Of a DNA stretch of 57,396 bases, positions 16,553 to 27,416 are shown one piece after another. The notes under the pieces were generated by a model, which was not told the origin of the DNA, searched no databases, and saw only the letters and a list, made by a program, of their open reading frames with translations. Numbering within the stretch: position 1 is the stretch's first letter; each line of letters starts with the position of its first letter. Source of the DNA: Hafnia alvei (GTDB lineage: Bacteria > Pseudomonadota > Gammaproteobacteria > Enterobacterales > Enterobacteriaceae); assembly GCF_900095695.1 (NCBI RefSeq), contig NZ_FMIQ01000021.1, positions 1-57,396 on the forward strand, in the 5' to 3' direction. Position numbers and translations under genes: made by a program.

Positions 16553-19135
16553 CTATGGCAAGACCTTTCCAATATCCGGCCACTCGCTGAGCGGCATCGG
16601 CCGAGCAAAGTAATACCCCTGTGCTTTTTGGCACCCCATTTCCTGTAGTTTGTCGGCCACTTCCGCCGTTTCAACCCCTTCGGCCACCAATGGGACATTA
16701 AATCCGTGGGATAGCCGGACCACCGCCGACACAATCGATTCGTTGCGGCTATCGGTGAGAACATCGCTAACGAAATCTTTATCGATTTTTAAGGTATCAA
16801 ATTCAAGCTTATGCAGATAAGAAAGGCTTGAGAAACCTGAACCAAAATCATCAATGGCAACGGAAACGCCCCCGCGACGGATAGTGCTGATGGTTTCCAT
16901 CAAAATATCGGTTTCTTTCATCATGCTCGTTTCGGTAATTTCGATCGAGATGTTGTGTGGCGCAATATTATGCCGAGCCATCGTAGCAAAAAGTGTGTGG
17001 GCAAAATCTTGCTGCATAAGCTGTACCAGCGAAATATTCACATGCAGTTTAAAGTCGCTTGGCCACTCACCGCTGGAGAGTTTTTCACTCAGCTGCATGC
17101 AGGCGTTATCTAAAACCCATGCGCCTAGAGGAACAATAAACCCCGTATCTTCCGCCAAAGGAATAAAGTGATCGGGGCCAACCATGCCAAGTTCTGCATT
17201 GCGCCAACGAATTAAACATTCAGCACCGGTAATATGACGCGTGGTCAAATTCACAATCGGCTGGAATACCAAGAAGAACTCATTCAGCGCCAGCGCACTC
17301 TTTAGATGACGCAACATATTAATATTGAGGATTTCTTCAGCACGAATATCCGAGTGGTATAACATGCTGTAGCCGTTGCCTTTGCTGCAGGCAAATTTCA
17401 GCGCAATATAAGCATCCATGATGCTGTCATTAAGCGTGCTCGGATTGATAACGTCATGCACAAAACCGGTATTTCCCGCATATACCTGCCCGTCTGCATC
17501 ATGCTCTACGTCTAATCCTCTGAAGAAACGCTCAAACTTATGTTGCTCTGCTAAGCAGAAATCCTGCGTTTTTACGCCCGGATAGCAAATAATAAACCGC
17601 TCTTCGGCATCCCGTGCAAGCCATGTCCCCGCGGGTAAAATAGCCTGTAGATCTTGAATAAAGCGCGAAACAAAATCTCTACCGTAGCTGCGCCCTAAAC
17701 TACTAGTGATAGCATTAAAATTACTTAAACCAACAATCGCAAGCAATCCAATCGCAAAACCGCCCTGTTCTTCATGACATTCTCGAAACTTGCCCAGCAA
17801 GCCCCTGCGCGTCAGAAGTTTAGTATCCTCATCAATATTGAGCTGGTTTTCTAGCTTAAGGAACATACCTTCCAACTCATCCGACATTTGTGCAAAGGCG
17901 GTATTCAGCACTCTAATTTCAGAAAATTGAGCCTGATGATTCAGACTGGGTTTCCATTTTCGTCGAGCAATCATCGGCGCTTGCCGCGCAATATCTAATA
18001 TAGGGTTCGTTACCATCGAGAGTAATTTCACCGCGATCAATGAACCCAGTGCAAATATAATGACCGAAAGAATAATAGTAATAATACGGTTGCTCAGTAA
18101 ATCACCGGTTAAATCATCTTGGGCTGAGAGCACAACGATCCGCCATCCAGGCAAATTAAGATCGTTGCCTACCGGCATCACTTTGCCAAAATACATTGAG
18201 CTACCGGACTGAATACGCTCCACTTCGCTAGGGTTATTTTGCAGGATTTTAACCGTCGATTTTATTAACGGATCGGTACTGTCCATGACCGAAACCAGCC
18301 CGCCACCGTCCTGATCGGCAATACCAAATGCGAGATCGGAAATGAGATAATCATCTTTAGAGGACGCAATAATCTGATTAGAACCATTAACAATAAAAAT
18401 GACGTTGTTTTCATTTTTTGTCAGTTCCATCAGATAGCGACTAAATCGGCTTAAGCGCAGATCGCTTGAGATAACGCCAATGTAGCGATTTTTTTTGTCA
18501 TATACGGGAGAGCTAAAAGAGATGCTGATGCCGCTATCCGAGTTAAAGTCTCGATAGGCTTTGGTCCACGAGGATTGTTTACTTTCATCAACATAGCGAA
18601 ACCAAGGTCGTTGGCTGACGTCATAGTTTTCAATGCTTTCTCTTGGTTTTTCATCCTGAGAAAGGCCGTTGTAGTAATTCAGCCTGCCCAGAGTGACTCG
18701 CGACTTCAGGATGAGGTATTCTTTATCCGTAATATTATTCCGACCAACACCGATATAATGGCCATCCCTCGTGCCAAGCGCAACCATGCTTAAATACTTA
18801 TCACCCGAAAAAATCCGTCCCATAGTTTGAAGGAGAATTTCTTTTATAAACGGCATTTGATCGCTGGTTTCACTGAAATCCATGGCTTTCAGTGACGTGG
18901 CTACGGCGGCATTCGACTGCTTAGGCACGTTGATATAGTGCTCCAGCATGCTTTTTACCGTTTCCCCTTTAGACGTGATGACCTTTTCGCTCATCCGATT
19001 CAGCGCATGGTTCTCTTGCTGAAACTGGAGATAAAGAATAAAGATGACAATAAACGTGGTAAAAAATACAAATACCGACAGGACAATCGTCTTGAGAGAG
19101 TAGCTCTCTATAAACGCCAATTTATTTTTTTTCAT
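16553..19135 (-). CDS. Membrane-bound dCACHE-HAMP-GGDEF-EAL c-di-GMP phosphodiesterase
   Basis: An 860-residue inner-membrane protein. Order: TM helix (about 14-36), periplasmic CACHE-type sensor (about 40-340, with RDGHYIGVGRNNI and QRPWFRYVDES), TM helix (about 345-368), HAMP, a GGDEF domain whose active-site motif is degenerate (RDAEERF near 508), and an EAL domain. The EAL domain keeps the metal and catalytic residues: ECLIRW (near 639), EITETSM (near 733), IDDFGSGFSSL (near 762), DTLKIDKDFV and VAEGVET. So it should degrade c-di-GMP and not make it; the degenerate GGDEF may bind GTP as a regulator. It lies 12 bases after the GGDEF gene upstream and forms an operon with it. The ligand is unknown. 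Confidence 0.9.
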   Translation of the reverse strand: MKKNKLAFIESYSLKTIVLSVFVFFTTFIVIFILYLQFQQENHALNRMSEKVITSKGETVKSMLEHYINVPKQSNAAVATSLKAMDFSETSDQMPFIKEILLQTMGRIFSGDKYLSMVALGTRDGHYIGVGRNNITDKEYLILKSRVTLGRLNYYNGLSQDEKPRESIENYDVSQRPWFRYVDESKQSSWTKAYRDFNSDSGISISFSSPVYDKKNRYIGVISSDLRLSRFSRYLMELTKNENNVIFIVNGSNQIIASSKDDYLISDLAFGIADQDGGGLVSVMDSTDPLIKSTVKILQNNPSEVERIQSGSSMYFGKVMPVGNDLNLPGWRIVVLSAQDDLTGDLLSNRIITIILSVIIFALGSLIAVKLLSMVTNPILDIARQAPMIARRKWKPSLNHQAQFSEIRVLNTAFAQMSDELEGMFLKLENQLNIDEDTKLLTRRGLLGKFRECHEEQGGFAIGLLAIVGLSNFNAITSSLGRSYGRDFVSRFIQDLQAILPAGTWLARDAEERFIICYPGVKTQDFCLAEQHKFERFFRGLDVEHDADGQVYAGNTGFVHDVINPSTLNDSIMDAYIALKFACSKGNGYSMLYHSDIRAEEILNINMLRHLKSALALNEFFLVFQPIVNLTTRHITGAECLIRWRNAELGMVGPDHFIPLAEDTGFIVPLGAWVLDNACMQLSEKLSSGEWPSDFKLHVNISLVQLMQQDFAHTLFATMARHNIAPHNISIEITETSMMKETDILMETISTIRRGGVSVAIDDFGSGFSSLSYLHKLEFDTLKIDKDFVSDVLTDSRNESIVSAVVRLSHGFNVPLVAEGVETAEVADKLQEMGCQKAQGYYFARPMPLSEWPDIGKVLP

Positions 19136-19147
19136 ACGAACTAGTGC

Positions 19148-20173
19148 TCAGAAGGTGAACTGTTTCTTACCGCGACTCTTCGACTCGTATAAGTTAACAT
19201 CTGCCAGTTTCATTGTCGTGGAAATATCGTCGTCAAACTTCGCAACACCAATTGAAACAGTCATTTTTGCCGTCACGCTCTCAGAAATATAGAGTTTCTC
19301 ATCATTAATATCATGTAAAATTTGCTCAGTAACATGTTTGGCATCCTTTAGGGAGGCATTAAACAAAAAGACAACAAATTCATCGCCCCCCATTCGAACA
19401 ACAATATCACTTGCTTTGATATTACCCTGCATGATCTTTGTACACTTGTACAAAGCTTCATCACCAATATCATGCCCATAGCTATCATTAATTTGTTTAA
19501 AATGATCGATATCGATGGCAAGAATATAGTCTAAGTCAGCTCGTTTTTTAATCTTAGGAATATAGCGACGATTATAGGCTTTGGTCAAAAAATCCATATA
19601 ATAGTCTTTGTTCATCTTATCAAAGATATCTATATAGTAGAGCCCATGCAGCGTGCGGATCACGGCAATAAAAAAAGGGATCAAGATCAACAGTATTAGC
19701 TGCCAATGGAATGTATATTTTATTTCCTCTAACGACTCTTCGATGATGGCTCTGAAGTTTTGGGTATTTTGCGGTAATACCATGATGCCAGAATCGCCAT
19801 GCCGAGCATTAATAACGCGATTAAATAATTCGTTTGATGCTGTTTCTTCTCTCTCTTTTAAGCGCCCTGGAATTGAAAAAGTGTGCAGCAAATTAATATA
19901 GTTTGAATAGCTTAACTGCAAAGCTTGTAATTGGCTGTCTTTAAGCTGCTTATTCGTTTTTTGATTATCTATATTATAAAACGTAGACGCGGAAAGAGAG
20001 AGGAAGTCGCTGCGGGCACTGGAGAGTTTCAACAAAAACTCCATCTGCTTAACTGTTGTTTCAGTTTTGTAATAAAAAAGTGTAAAACAGGCTGCGCTGA
20101 TAACGAACAAGATAACCGTTATTACATCTTGACGCTGACTTAACAAACGAAAAAAAAGATTATTTGAGCTCAT
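19148..20173 (-). CDS. Membrane-bound diguanylate cyclase (GGDEF)
   Basis: A 341-residue protein with a TM helix at about 16-36, a periplasmic segment of about 115 residues, a second TM helix near 153-172 and a cytoplasmic GGDEF domain. The motif MGGDEF (near 260) is intact, as are the substrate segments DYILAIDIDHFKQINDSYGH and TVSIGVA, so it should make c-di-GMP from two GTP. A clear inhibitory RxxD site is not seen at the usual place before GGDEF. It is first in an operon with a phosphodiesterase, so synthesis and breakdown of the messenger are produced together under separate sensors. Confidence 0.9.
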   Translation of the reverse strand: MSSNNLFFRLLSQRQDVITVILFVISAACFTLFYYKTETTVKQMEFLLKLSSARSDFLSLSASTFYNIDNQKTNKQLKDSQLQALQLSYSNYINLLHTFSIPGRLKEREETASNELFNRVINARHGDSGIMVLPQNTQNFRAIIEESLEEIKYTFHWQLILLILIPFFIAVIRTLHGLYYIDIFDKMNKDYYMDFLTKAYNRRYIPKIKKRADLDYILAIDIDHFKQINDSYGHDIGDEALYKCTKIMQGNIKASDIVVRMGGDEFVVFLFNASLKDAKHVTEQILHDINDEKLYISESVTAKMTVSIGVAKFDDDISTTMKLADVNLYESKSRGKKQFTF

Positions 20174-20485
20174 AAGCCGAACCAGAATTTTCTCATGAGT
20201 AGATTATTCTCTTTAAGATTATTGTCTAAAAGTCACAACTGAGATCGCATGCTCAGTGAATATATATTTGATCATAAATCAGATGTAAATAATTATCCAG
20301 AGATGCATTATGAGACTCATAAAATGAGAATTTTCATGAAACAAAAATTACGATGGATAGCTAAAATTAAAATGATAACAGACTGATAAATAAAGAATAA
20401 AACTATAATTTAAAATTCAATAATATATTATTGGTTAGAGCTGGTTTGATAGGATTTTTATTGGAAATAGAATTATCTTAATATA
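20174..20485. other. AT-rich intergenic stretch upstream of the c-di-GMP operon
   Basis: About 310 bases between the relA terminator and the GGDEF gene start. It is very AT-rich, with no open frame, no known RNA and no strong operator that I can name. It must contain the promoter of the leftward operon. Confidence 0.5.
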
Positions 20486-20520
20486 AATAGAGGCGACGAG
20501 TAACGACGCCTCTATTTTTT
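20486..20520. terminator. Terminator downstream of relA
   Basis: A perfect 10-bp stem, AATAGAGGCG (20486-20495) and CGCCTCTATT (20507-20516), with an 11-base loop. The T-run is strong on the plus strand; on the minus strand, where relA ends, the tail is TTATATT. It may work in both directions. Confidence 0.8.
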
Positions 20521-20526
20521 CACTGG

Positions 20527-22770
20527 CTATTTCTCTGTTTTTCCACCGTGTAAACGGCGCGCATCGATAACATCCGGTAACTGGTTTAATTTCGCCAGCA
20601 CACGTCCAAGCACCTGCAGGTTGTAAATTTCGATATCCATATCAATCGTTGCCAGCTGTTTTTTGGTATCGCTACGGCTGGCAACACCTAGCACGTTAAC
20701 CTTCTCATTAGCGAGAATAGTCGTGATATCACGTAGCAGGCCGCTACGGTCATTGGCCATCACACGTACCACCAGCGAATAGCCACTGGAGTAGCTCTCG
20801 CCCCATACGGCATCGATGATACGTTCCGGTGCATGCGAGCGTAGTTCATTAAGCTGATCGCAGTCTGAACGGTGGATTGAGATGCCGCGCCCCTGAGTGA
20901 TAAAACCAATAATTTCATCACCAGGGATCGGCTGACAGCAGCGTGCTATGTGGTGCATTAAATTACCCACACCTTCCACCACAACGCGCCCACTGCTCTT
21001 ATCACTACGTGACTGAGATTGGCCTTTTTGCGTAAGCTGTTTTAGCGCTTCACGGTCAGCTTCTTCCGCACTTGGCTTATTGGTTTTGCCCTGCAGGAAG
21101 TTGACCATCTGGTTAACGCGGATATCGCCGCCGCCTATCGCCGCCAAAACCTCATCCATCGAGTTGACGTTATAGCGAGGGATCAGAAGCTTTTCAGCTT
21201 CTTTCAGACTGATGTCCAAGCGCTCAAGCTCATCATCTAGAATTTGGCGGCCTGCGAGGATATTTTTGTCCCGATCTTGTTTGCGGAACCAGTTGTGGAT
21301 TTTGGCGCGTCCACGGCTGGTTGTAACGTAACCAAGGTTTGGATTCAGCCAGTCACGGCTTGGGTTCGGCTGCTTCTGAGTGATAATTTCAACCTGATCG
21401 CCCATCTGCAGCTGATAGGTGAATGGCACAATGCGACCACCGATTTTAGCACCGATACAGCGATGGCCTACGTCGCTGTGAATATGGTAAGCAAAGTCGA
21501 GCGGTGTTGAGCCCGCAGGGAGATCCACAACGTCGCCTTTTGGCGTAAACACATAAACGCGATCGTCAAATACCTGGCTGCGTACCTCATCCAGCATTTC
21601 GCCAGAGTCGGCCATCTCTTCTTGCCATGCAATCAGTTTACGCAGCCACGCAATTCGACCTTCGTAGCCGGAACGACCTGCGGCCTGCGGCCCCTCTTTG
21701 TATTTCCAGTGCGCAGCAACGCCCAGCTCGGCATCTTCATGCATCTGGCGTGTCCGGATTTGAATCTCTAGCGTTTTACCGCGCGGGCCTAAAACGACGG
21801 TATGAATCGACTGATAACCATTAGGTTTCGGGTTAGCCACATAGTCGTCAAATTCATTAGGCAGATGACGATAGTGAGTGTGCACTATCCCCAATGCCGC
21901 GTAGCAATCCTGCAAGCGTTCAACCACGATGCGCACCGCTCGGACGTCAAATAGCTCATCAAACGCCAATGCCTTTTTCTGCATTTTGCGCCAGATACTG
22001 TAGATGTGTTTTGGCCGGCCATAAATCTCGGCTTTGACACCTTCTTTGGCCATTTCCTTGCGCAGCGCTTCAACAAAATCATCGATAAACTGCTCACGAT
22101 CGATACGGCGTTCATGCAACAGCTTGGCAATCTTTTTATATTCATCTGGATGCAGATAACGGAAGCAGAAATCTTCTAGCTCCCACTTTAGCTGCCCAAT
22201 CCCCAGACGATTTGCCAACGGTGCATAGATGTTGAAGCACTCTTTGGCCGCCAATACGCGTTCTTCTTCCGGCGCATCTTTGACTTCGCGCAGATGAGCA
22301 ATACGCTCAGCGAGCTTTATCACCACGCAGCGGAAATCTTCCACCATGGCCAGTAGCATGCGGCGGATATTATCCACCTGCTCAGAGGCACCGGAGTCAT
22401 TTTGAGTGGCTTTTAACGCGCGGATTGCATCCATTTCCAGCACGCCATGTACCAGATTGGTGATCTCTGTGCCAAAATCCTCCTCGACTGTTTCACGATC
22501 GATGACTTTGGCTTCCACCAGCGGAAACAGCAGCGCGGTGCGCATACTGTCGTTGTCCATACTGAGCGTGGAGAGAATTTCCACCATCTCAACGCCGCGC
22601 CACAGTAATAATGCCGCATCGGGATGATTAAGTGTTTTTTGCTGACAATAACGCCAAGTTGCAGAGAGACGCTCACACGACTGCTGGTTCGACAGATTTA
22701 GGCTCTTCACCCACTCATCAAGGGCAAATTCACCAGCCGTATTTAGATGGGCACTTCTTACCGCAACCAT
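20527..22770 (-). CDS. relA: GTP pyrophosphokinase RelA
   Basis: A 747-residue ribosome-linked (p)ppGpp synthetase, close to E. coli RelA (744), responding to uncharged tRNA. Domains: an inactive hydrolase-like N-terminal region (no HD pair, FPLVEAKVID in its place), synthetase (YGRPKHIYSIWRKMQKK, FDELFDVRAVRI, NPKPNGYQSIHTVV), TGS near 400-465, a Cys-containing zinc-finger segment (RCCQPIPGDEI) and a C-terminal ACT domain. ATG 22770 has GGGAGAGG upstream. It follows rlmD by 34 bases, as in E. coli, but mazEF is not behind it. Confidence 0.98.
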   Translation of the reverse strand: MVAVRSAHLNTAGEFALDEWVKSLNLSNQQSCERLSATWRYCQQKTLNHPDAALLLWRGVEMVEILSTLSMDNDSMRTALLFPLVEAKVIDRETVEEDFGTEITNLVHGVLEMDAIRALKATQNDSGASEQVDNIRRMLLAMVEDFRCVVIKLAERIAHLREVKDAPEEERVLAAKECFNIYAPLANRLGIGQLKWELEDFCFRYLHPDEYKKIAKLLHERRIDREQFIDDFVEALRKEMAKEGVKAEIYGRPKHIYSIWRKMQKKALAFDELFDVRAVRIVVERLQDCYAALGIVHTHYRHLPNEFDDYVANPKPNGYQSIHTVVLGPRGKTLEIQIRTRQMHEDAELGVAAHWKYKEGPQAAGRSGYEGRIAWLRKLIAWQEEMADSGEMLDEVRSQVFDDRVYVFTPKGDVVDLPAGSTPLDFAYHIHSDVGHRCIGAKIGGRIVPFTYQLQMGDQVEIITQKQPNPSRDWLNPNLGYVTTSRGRAKIHNWFRKQDRDKNILAGRQILDDELERLDISLKEAEKLLIPRYNVNSMDEVLAAIGGGDIRVNQMVNFLQGKTNKPSAEEADREALKQLTQKGQSQSRSDKSSGRVVVEGVGNLMHHIARCCQPIPGDEIIGFITQGRGISIHRSDCDQLNELRSHAPERIIDAVWGESYSSGYSLVVRVMANDRSGLLRDITTILANEKVNVLGVASRSDTKKQLATIDMDIEIYNLQVLGRVLAKLNQLPDVIDARRLHGGKTEK

Positions 22771-22804
22771 ATCCTCTCCCTTTTACTCATCAACTTGAGC
22801 CGTA

Positions 22805-24121
22805 CTACGACGCAACAAACAACGCCATCGACTCTAAATGCCCCGTGTGGGGAAACATATCTAGCATTCGCACGCGTTCCATTCGGTAACCCGCTGCGAT
22901 TAAAATCTGACTGTCACGCGCCAGCGTGGTGGGATTACAGGAAACATAAACCACCTTCTGCGGTGCTAGTTTAACAATGTGATCCATAACGCCTGCGGCA
23001 CCGGCACGCGCTGGATCCAACAACACTTTGTCAAATCCAAGTTTAGCCCATGGCTGCCGAGTCACATCATCCTCCAAGTTGTGCTGGAAGAATTCGACGT
23101 TATTCAATGCATTAATCTGGGCATTATACAGACCATTTGCTACCAGCGTAGCAACACCTTCAACGCCGACCACCTGTTTTGCGCGTTTTGCTAAGGGTAA
23201 TGTGAAATTGCCCATCCCGCAGAACAGGTCTAACACGCGATCGGTCGATTCTACTGCTAACCATTCCAACGCCTGCGCAACCATTCGTTGATTCACCGCG
23301 TCGTTAACCTGAATGAAATCTCTTGGGCTAAAAAATAATCGTAGCCCGTCGACTTGATAAAACGGTGTGTCATCGCACAGCTTAATCAGATCGTCTTCAT
23401 TACCTTGTAGGTAGAGCATAGCGCGATGCTGCGCACTAAAATTGTGCAAACGAGCCAAATCTTGTTCTTTCAACGGTTCAAGATGGCGCAATACCACTAC
23501 GGGACCATTATCAGCCAGCACAAGTTCAGCATGGCCTAAACGGCGAACGGCCTTCATCCCGGCCAAACACTCATGCAGCGGTTGCAAAAGCGATGCCAGC
23601 GCAGGTGCTAATACAGGGCATGCTTTAACAGGCACTAAATCATTAGAACCTGACTTGCGAAACCCCATCACCAGCTGCTGTTGTTTAGGCAGGAATTGCA
23701 ATCCTAAACGCGCACGCCGACGATAGCCGTATTCTGGCCCGCTAATAACGGATTCTGGTATGATATCCAAACCCGTTTCGCGGTTAATCAGGCGTTGAAG
23801 AGAAGCCGATTTACTTCGCTGTTGTAGGGCCTCGCTGGCATGCTGCTGCTGGCAGCCGCCACAGACACCAAAATGCGGGCAGCGCGGCGCTACGCGCTCT
23901 GGGCTGCGAGTGAGTAAACGCTTCACTTTGGCGCGAGCAAACTGCTTTTTTTCTTCGGTTAAAGTGACTTCGGCTTGCTCATCTGGCAATAGGCCGGAAA
24001 TAAAGATAGCTTTACCATTGTGGCGTGCAACTCCTTGGCCAAAGGGATCAAGGTCGGTTGCCGTCACAGTTATGGTTTGTCGGGTCGCCACACGGCGTCC
24101 CGGAGAGTAAAATTGAGCCAT
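22805..24121 (-). CDS. rlmD: 23S rRNA (uracil1939-C5)-methyltransferase RlmD
   Basis: A 438-residue SAM-dependent methyltransferase that methylates U1939 of 23S rRNA. Order: N-terminal TRAM domain (about 10-70), [4Fe-4S] cluster site with Cys in [12 protein letters not shown], and a Rossmann methyltransferase domain with [16 protein letters not shown] and the nucleophile Cys in [10 protein letters not shown]. It is divergent from barA across 76 bases and followed by relA, the usual arrangement. Confidence 0.97.
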   Translation of the reverse strand: MAQFYSPGRRVATRQTITVTATDLDPFGQGVARHNGKAIFISGLLPDEQAEVTLTEEKKQFARAKVKRLLTRSPERVAPRCPHFGVCGGCQQQHASEALQQRSKSASLQRLINRETGLDIIPESVISGPEYGYRRRARLGLQFLPKQQQLVMGFRKSGSNDLVPVKACPVLAPALASLLQPLHECLAGMKAVRRLGHAELVLADNGPVVVLRHLEPLKEQDLARLHNFSAQHRAMLYLQGNEDDLIKLCDDTPFYQVDGLRLFFSPRDFIQVNDAVNQRMVAQALEWLAVESTDRVLDLFCGMGNFTLPLAKRAKQVVGVEGVATLVANGLYNAQINALNNVEFFQHNLEDDVTRQPWAKLGFDKVLLDPARAGAAGVMDHIVKLAPQKVVYVSCNPTTLARDSQILIAAGYRMERVRMLDMFPHTGHLESMALFVAS

Positions 24122-24197
24122 GTTTTATCGATTTGTCGTTGGTTTTAGCTTTCGCTAATAATGATATCTGCCACCAATTCTCCCACATTGGACCCAC

Positions 24198-26939
24198 ATG
24201 ACCAAATACAGCCTGCGTGCGCGCATGATGGTACTGATTTTAGCCCCCACTTTATTGATTGGTTTGCTGCTCAGCACCTTCTTTGTTGTTCATAGATACA
24301 ATGAGTTACAAGCACAATTGGTGGATTCCGGTGCCAGTATCATTGAGCCGCTTGCCGTGGCGAGCGAATACGGTATGACCTTCCGCAGTCGTGAAGCGGT
24401 GCGACAGCTGATTGGCCTTCTGCATCGCCGTCATTCCGATATTGTGCGCTCCATCGCCGTTTTCGACGATAACAACGATCTGTTCGTTACCTCAAACTAT
24501 CACCATAACTATTCGCTGCTACAGCTCCCCAAAGGGGTGCCTATGCCTAACGACCTGATGCTTTCCAAGCATGGGGATTCGTTAATCCTGCGCACACCGA
24601 TCATCTCGGAAGACAGATTTATCGACTCCACCAGCGCCGAAAACCCGCACCTTGGCTATATCGCGGTTGAATTGGATCTGCGTTCAGTGCGCTTACAGCA
24701 ATACAAAGAAGTATTTGTTGCTACGTTGCTGCTGATTATCTGTATGTGTATTGCCTTGCTGTTTGCCTACCGGCTGATGCGCGATGTCACAGGGCCTATC
24801 CGTAACATGGTTAACACCGTTGACCGCATTCGTCGGGGGCAGCTCGACAGTCGCGTAGAAGGCCATATGCTGGGTGAGCTGGATATGCTCAAAAACGGTA
24901 TTAATTCGATGGCGATGTCTCTGACGGCCTACCACGAAGAGATGCAGCAAAATATCGATCAGGCCACCTCTGACCTGCGTGAAACGCTCGAGCAGATGGA
25001 AATTCAAAACGTAGAATTAGATTTAGCTAAAAAACGCGCTCAGGAAGCCGCGCGAATTAAATCCGAGTTTTTGGCCAATATGTCGCATGAGCTGCGTACA
25101 CCGCTCAATGGGGTTATCGGCTTTACCCGACAAGTTCTGAAAACCCCGCTCAATGCGACCCAAAGTGATTACCTGCAAACCATTGAGCGTTCTGCGAATA
25201 ATCTACTGACCATCATCAATGATGTGCTTGATTTCTCGAAGCTTGAAGCCGGTAAACTGGTGCTGGAACATATTCCTTTCCTGCTGCGTGAAACCATCGA
25301 CGAAGTTACCGTTCTGCTTGCTCCTAGCGCACACGAAAAAGGCATTGAGCTTACCCTTAATATTCGTAACGATGTTCCCGAACATGTGATCGGCGACCCG
25401 ATGCGCATACAGCAAGTCCTTACTAACCTATTAGGCAATGCGATTAAATTTACCGAGAAAGGGAATATCGATATTCGCATTGAGCTACGCAGCGCCACCC
25501 CACATCAGGTGGAGCTTGAAGTATTGGTGCACGATACCGGTATTGGTATCTCAGAACGCCAGCAATCACAGCTGTTCCAAGCATTCCGTCAGGCAGATGC
25601 CAGTATTTCTCGCCGCCATGGCGGCACCGGATTGGGCTTAGTTATCACCCAGAAACTGGTGAATGAAATGGGTGGGGATATTAGTTTCCATAGCCAGCCG
25701 AACAAAGGCTCTACATTCTGGTTCCACATTCAGTTAGAACTCAACCATAACGCGCCGGCAAGTCACTTCCCGATGCAGAGATTGGCCGGGCAAAAACTGC
25801 TTTATGTCGAGTCAAATCCGGTTGCCGCGCAATGTACCTTGGACTTACTTCAGGCGACGCCGCTGGAGGTGAGCTACAGCCCGCTTCTGGCACAGGTTAT
25901 TCCTGACTCTCACTACGATATCCTACTGGTGGGGCTGCCGGTTAACTTCACCTATGATGATGAACAGGGTCGCGATAAGCTGAAAACCGCGTTGTCATTA
26001 GCCAACCGCGTGATCCTTGCGATGCCGAGCCACAAGCTGCTCTATAGTGATGAATTGAAAGAAGAAGGAGTACGCAGTTGTTTAGCGAAACCGCTAACCA
26101 GTAATCGCCTGCTGCCTATTTTGCTGGATAATAGCCTGCCGAAACGTGCGCCGGTAGTGATTGAGCAGAAGGTTGAACGTCTGCCGCTGAACGTCATGGC
26201 GGTTGATGATAACCCGGCCAACCTTAAGCTGATTGGGGCGCTGTTAGGTGAGCTGGTCGAACAAATTATTCTGTGCAATAGCGGTGAAGAAGCGATTGCT
26301 CAAGCTAAAGAGCATCGTTTAGACATCATCCTGATGGATATTCAAATGCCTGAAATGGATGGCATTCGTACCAGTGAATTAATCCGCAAAATACCGCGCT
26401 ATATTGATACGCCGATTATCGCCGTAACGGCACATGCGATTAACGGTGAACGTGAGCGCCTACTCCGCGCAGGAATGGATGACTATCTGGCAAAACCCAT
26501 CGATGAAAATATGCTGCGCCAGCTGCTAGCGCGTTACTATCGCGATCCTAACGGGCAAGAGCCACATACCGCCACGGTATCAGTCGAAGCCGATAGCGAT
26601 GTAACGCTAGATTGGGATATGGCACTGCGACAGGCGGCGAATAAAGAAGATCTGGCACGGGATTTATTGCAGATGCTGCTGGAGTTCCTTCCACAGGTCA
26701 AAACACAGGTGGAAGCGGCGCTCGAAGGCAATCAGGATCCGGCGATAGTAGATATTATCCACAAACTGCACGGTAGCTGCAGTTACAGCGGTCTTCCACG
26801 TTTGAAACGCCTTTGCCGTTATATCGAACAACAGCTGCGTCATGATATTGCGGTGGGTGATTTAGAGCCGGAGTGGATGGAGTTACTCGACGAAATTGAA
26901 AACGTGGAGAAAGCCGCTCAGGAGAAACTGAACGGCTAG
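24198..26939 (+). CDS. barA: Hybrid sensor histidine kinase BarA
   Basis: A 913-residue tripartite sensor that phosphorylates UvrY and so controls the Csr small RNAs in response to short-chain carboxylates. Order: TM near 10-31, periplasmic domain, TM near 170-190, HAMP, HisKA with the phospho-His in [12 protein letters not shown] (near 297), HATPase ([20 protein letters not shown]), a degenerate receiver, an intact receiver with Asp in [13 protein letters not shown] (near 713), and HPt with His in [11 protein letters not shown] (near 857). Length and motifs match E. coli BarA (918). Confidence 0.98.
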   Translation: MTKYSLRARMMVLILAPTLLIGLLLSTFFVVHRYNELQAQLVDSGASIIEPLAVASEYGMTFRSREAVRQLIGLLHRRHSDIVRSIAVFDDNNDLFVTSNYHHNYSLLQLPKGVPMPNDLMLSKHGDSLILRTPIISEDRFIDSTSAENPHLGYIAVELDLRSVRLQQYKEVFVATLLLIICMCIALLFAYRLMRDVTGPIRNMVNTVDRIRRGQLDSRVEGHMLGELDMLKNGINSMAMSLTAYHEEMQQNIDQATSDLRETLEQMEIQNVELDLAKKRAQEAARIKSEFLANMSHELRTPLNGVIGFTRQVLKTPLNATQSDYLQTIERSANNLLTIINDVLDFSKLEAGKLVLEHIPFLLRETIDEVTVLLAPSAHEKGIELTLNIRNDVPEHVIGDPMRIQQVLTNLLGNAIKFTEKGNIDIRIELRSATPHQVELEVLVHDTGIGISERQQSQLFQAFRQADASISRRHGGTGLGLVITQKLVNEMGGDISFHSQPNKGSTFWFHIQLELNHNAPASHFPMQRLAGQKLLYVESNPVAAQCTLDLLQATPLEVSYSPLLAQVIPDSHYDILLVGLPVNFTYDDEQGRDKLKTALSLANRVILAMPSHKLLYSDELKEEGVRSCLAKPLTSNRLLPILLDNSLPKRAPVVIEQKVERLPLNVMAVDDNPANLKLIGALLGELVEQIILCNSGEEAIAQAKEHRLDIILMDIQMPEMDGIRTSELIRKIPRYIDTPIIAVTAHAINGERERLLRAGMDDYLAKPIDENMLRQLLARYYRDPNGQEPHTATVSVEADSDVTLDWDMALRQAANKEDLARDLLQMLLEFLPQVKTQVEAALEGNQDPAIVDIIHKLHGSCSYSGLPRLKRLCRYIEQQLRHDIAVGDLEPEWMELLDEIENVEKAAQEKLNG

Positions 26940-26948
26940 CGTTGTTGG

Positions 26949-26982
26949 GCGCTCAATCACTCGTAGAACGATGATTGAGCGC
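26949..26982. terminator. Stem-loop between convergent barA and acpS
   Basis: A perfect 11-bp stem: GCGCTCAATCA (26949-26959) and TGATTGAGCGC (26972-26982), loop of 12. No T-run follows on either strand, so it may protect or end messages in a Rho-assisted way. Confidence 0.55.
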
Positions 26983-27021
26983 TAGCGACTAAATAGCTAT
27001 TCCTCAGCTCTTCAGCAACAA

Positions 27022-27049
27022 TTACCCTTCAACAATTACCCTTCAACAA
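27022..27049. repeat. 14-bp tandem duplication over the acpS stop codon
   Basis: TTACCCTTCAACAA occurs twice, back to back, at 27022-27035 and 27036-27049. On the coding strand it reads TTGTTGAAGGGTAA, the last codons and stop of acpS, so the gene end including its stop is duplicated. The protein is unaffected because the first stop is used. Confidence 0.85.
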
Positions 27050-27416
27050 TCACGGTTGCGCAGGCGTAGCGGCGTTCATCAGCTAAAGAAACGTGAATAG
27101 ACGTAATCCCCATTTCCTGCGCCAGTTCGGCGGCACGCCCGTGTAAACGCAGTATCGGTTTGCCCAGCGTATCGTTGTAAACCTCAAACTGAGCAAAGGC
27201 CAGCCCGTTACGAATACCGGTGCCAAATGCCTTAGCGGCAGCCTCTTTAACCGCAAAACGCTTGGCTAAATAACGAACTTTCTGCTGATGAGCGCAGTAT
27301 TGCTCCCATTCAGCGGGCGCCAATACGCGTTTCGCCATTTGATCGCCACTGCGCTCGACCACAGCCTCAATGCGAGAAATTTCGACAATATCGGTGCCCA
27401 AACCTAAAACAGCCAT
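27036..27416 (-). CDS. acpS: Holo-[acyl-carrier-protein] synthase AcpS
   Basis: A 126-residue phosphopantetheinyl transferase, same length as in E. coli, that moves 4'-phosphopantetheine from CoA to apo-ACP. The metal-binding Asp is in [11 protein letters not shown] and the Glu in [18 protein letters not shown]. Its ATG shares one base with the pdxJ stop (TAATG), so translation is coupled. It ends the long era-type operon leftward. Confidence 0.97.
   Translation of the reverse strand: MAVLGLGTDIVEISRIEAVVERSGDQMAKRVLAPAEWEQYCAHQQKVRYLAKRFAVKEAAAKAFGTGIRNGLAFAQFEVYNDTLGKPILRLHGRAAELAQEMGITSIHVSLADERRYACATVIVEG

Noticed and set aside
16507-16764. 85-codon minus frame at the end of the EAL gene
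   Set aside because: It overlaps the EAL domain in another frame and has no motif or start signal.
20174-20485. Small RNA gene in the AT-rich gap before the cyclase operon
   Set aside because: No promoter-terminator pair of its own could be seen apart from the relA terminator.
27022-27049. CRISPR-like repeat
   Set aside because: Only two abutting 14-base units with no spacers; it is a simple tandem duplication.
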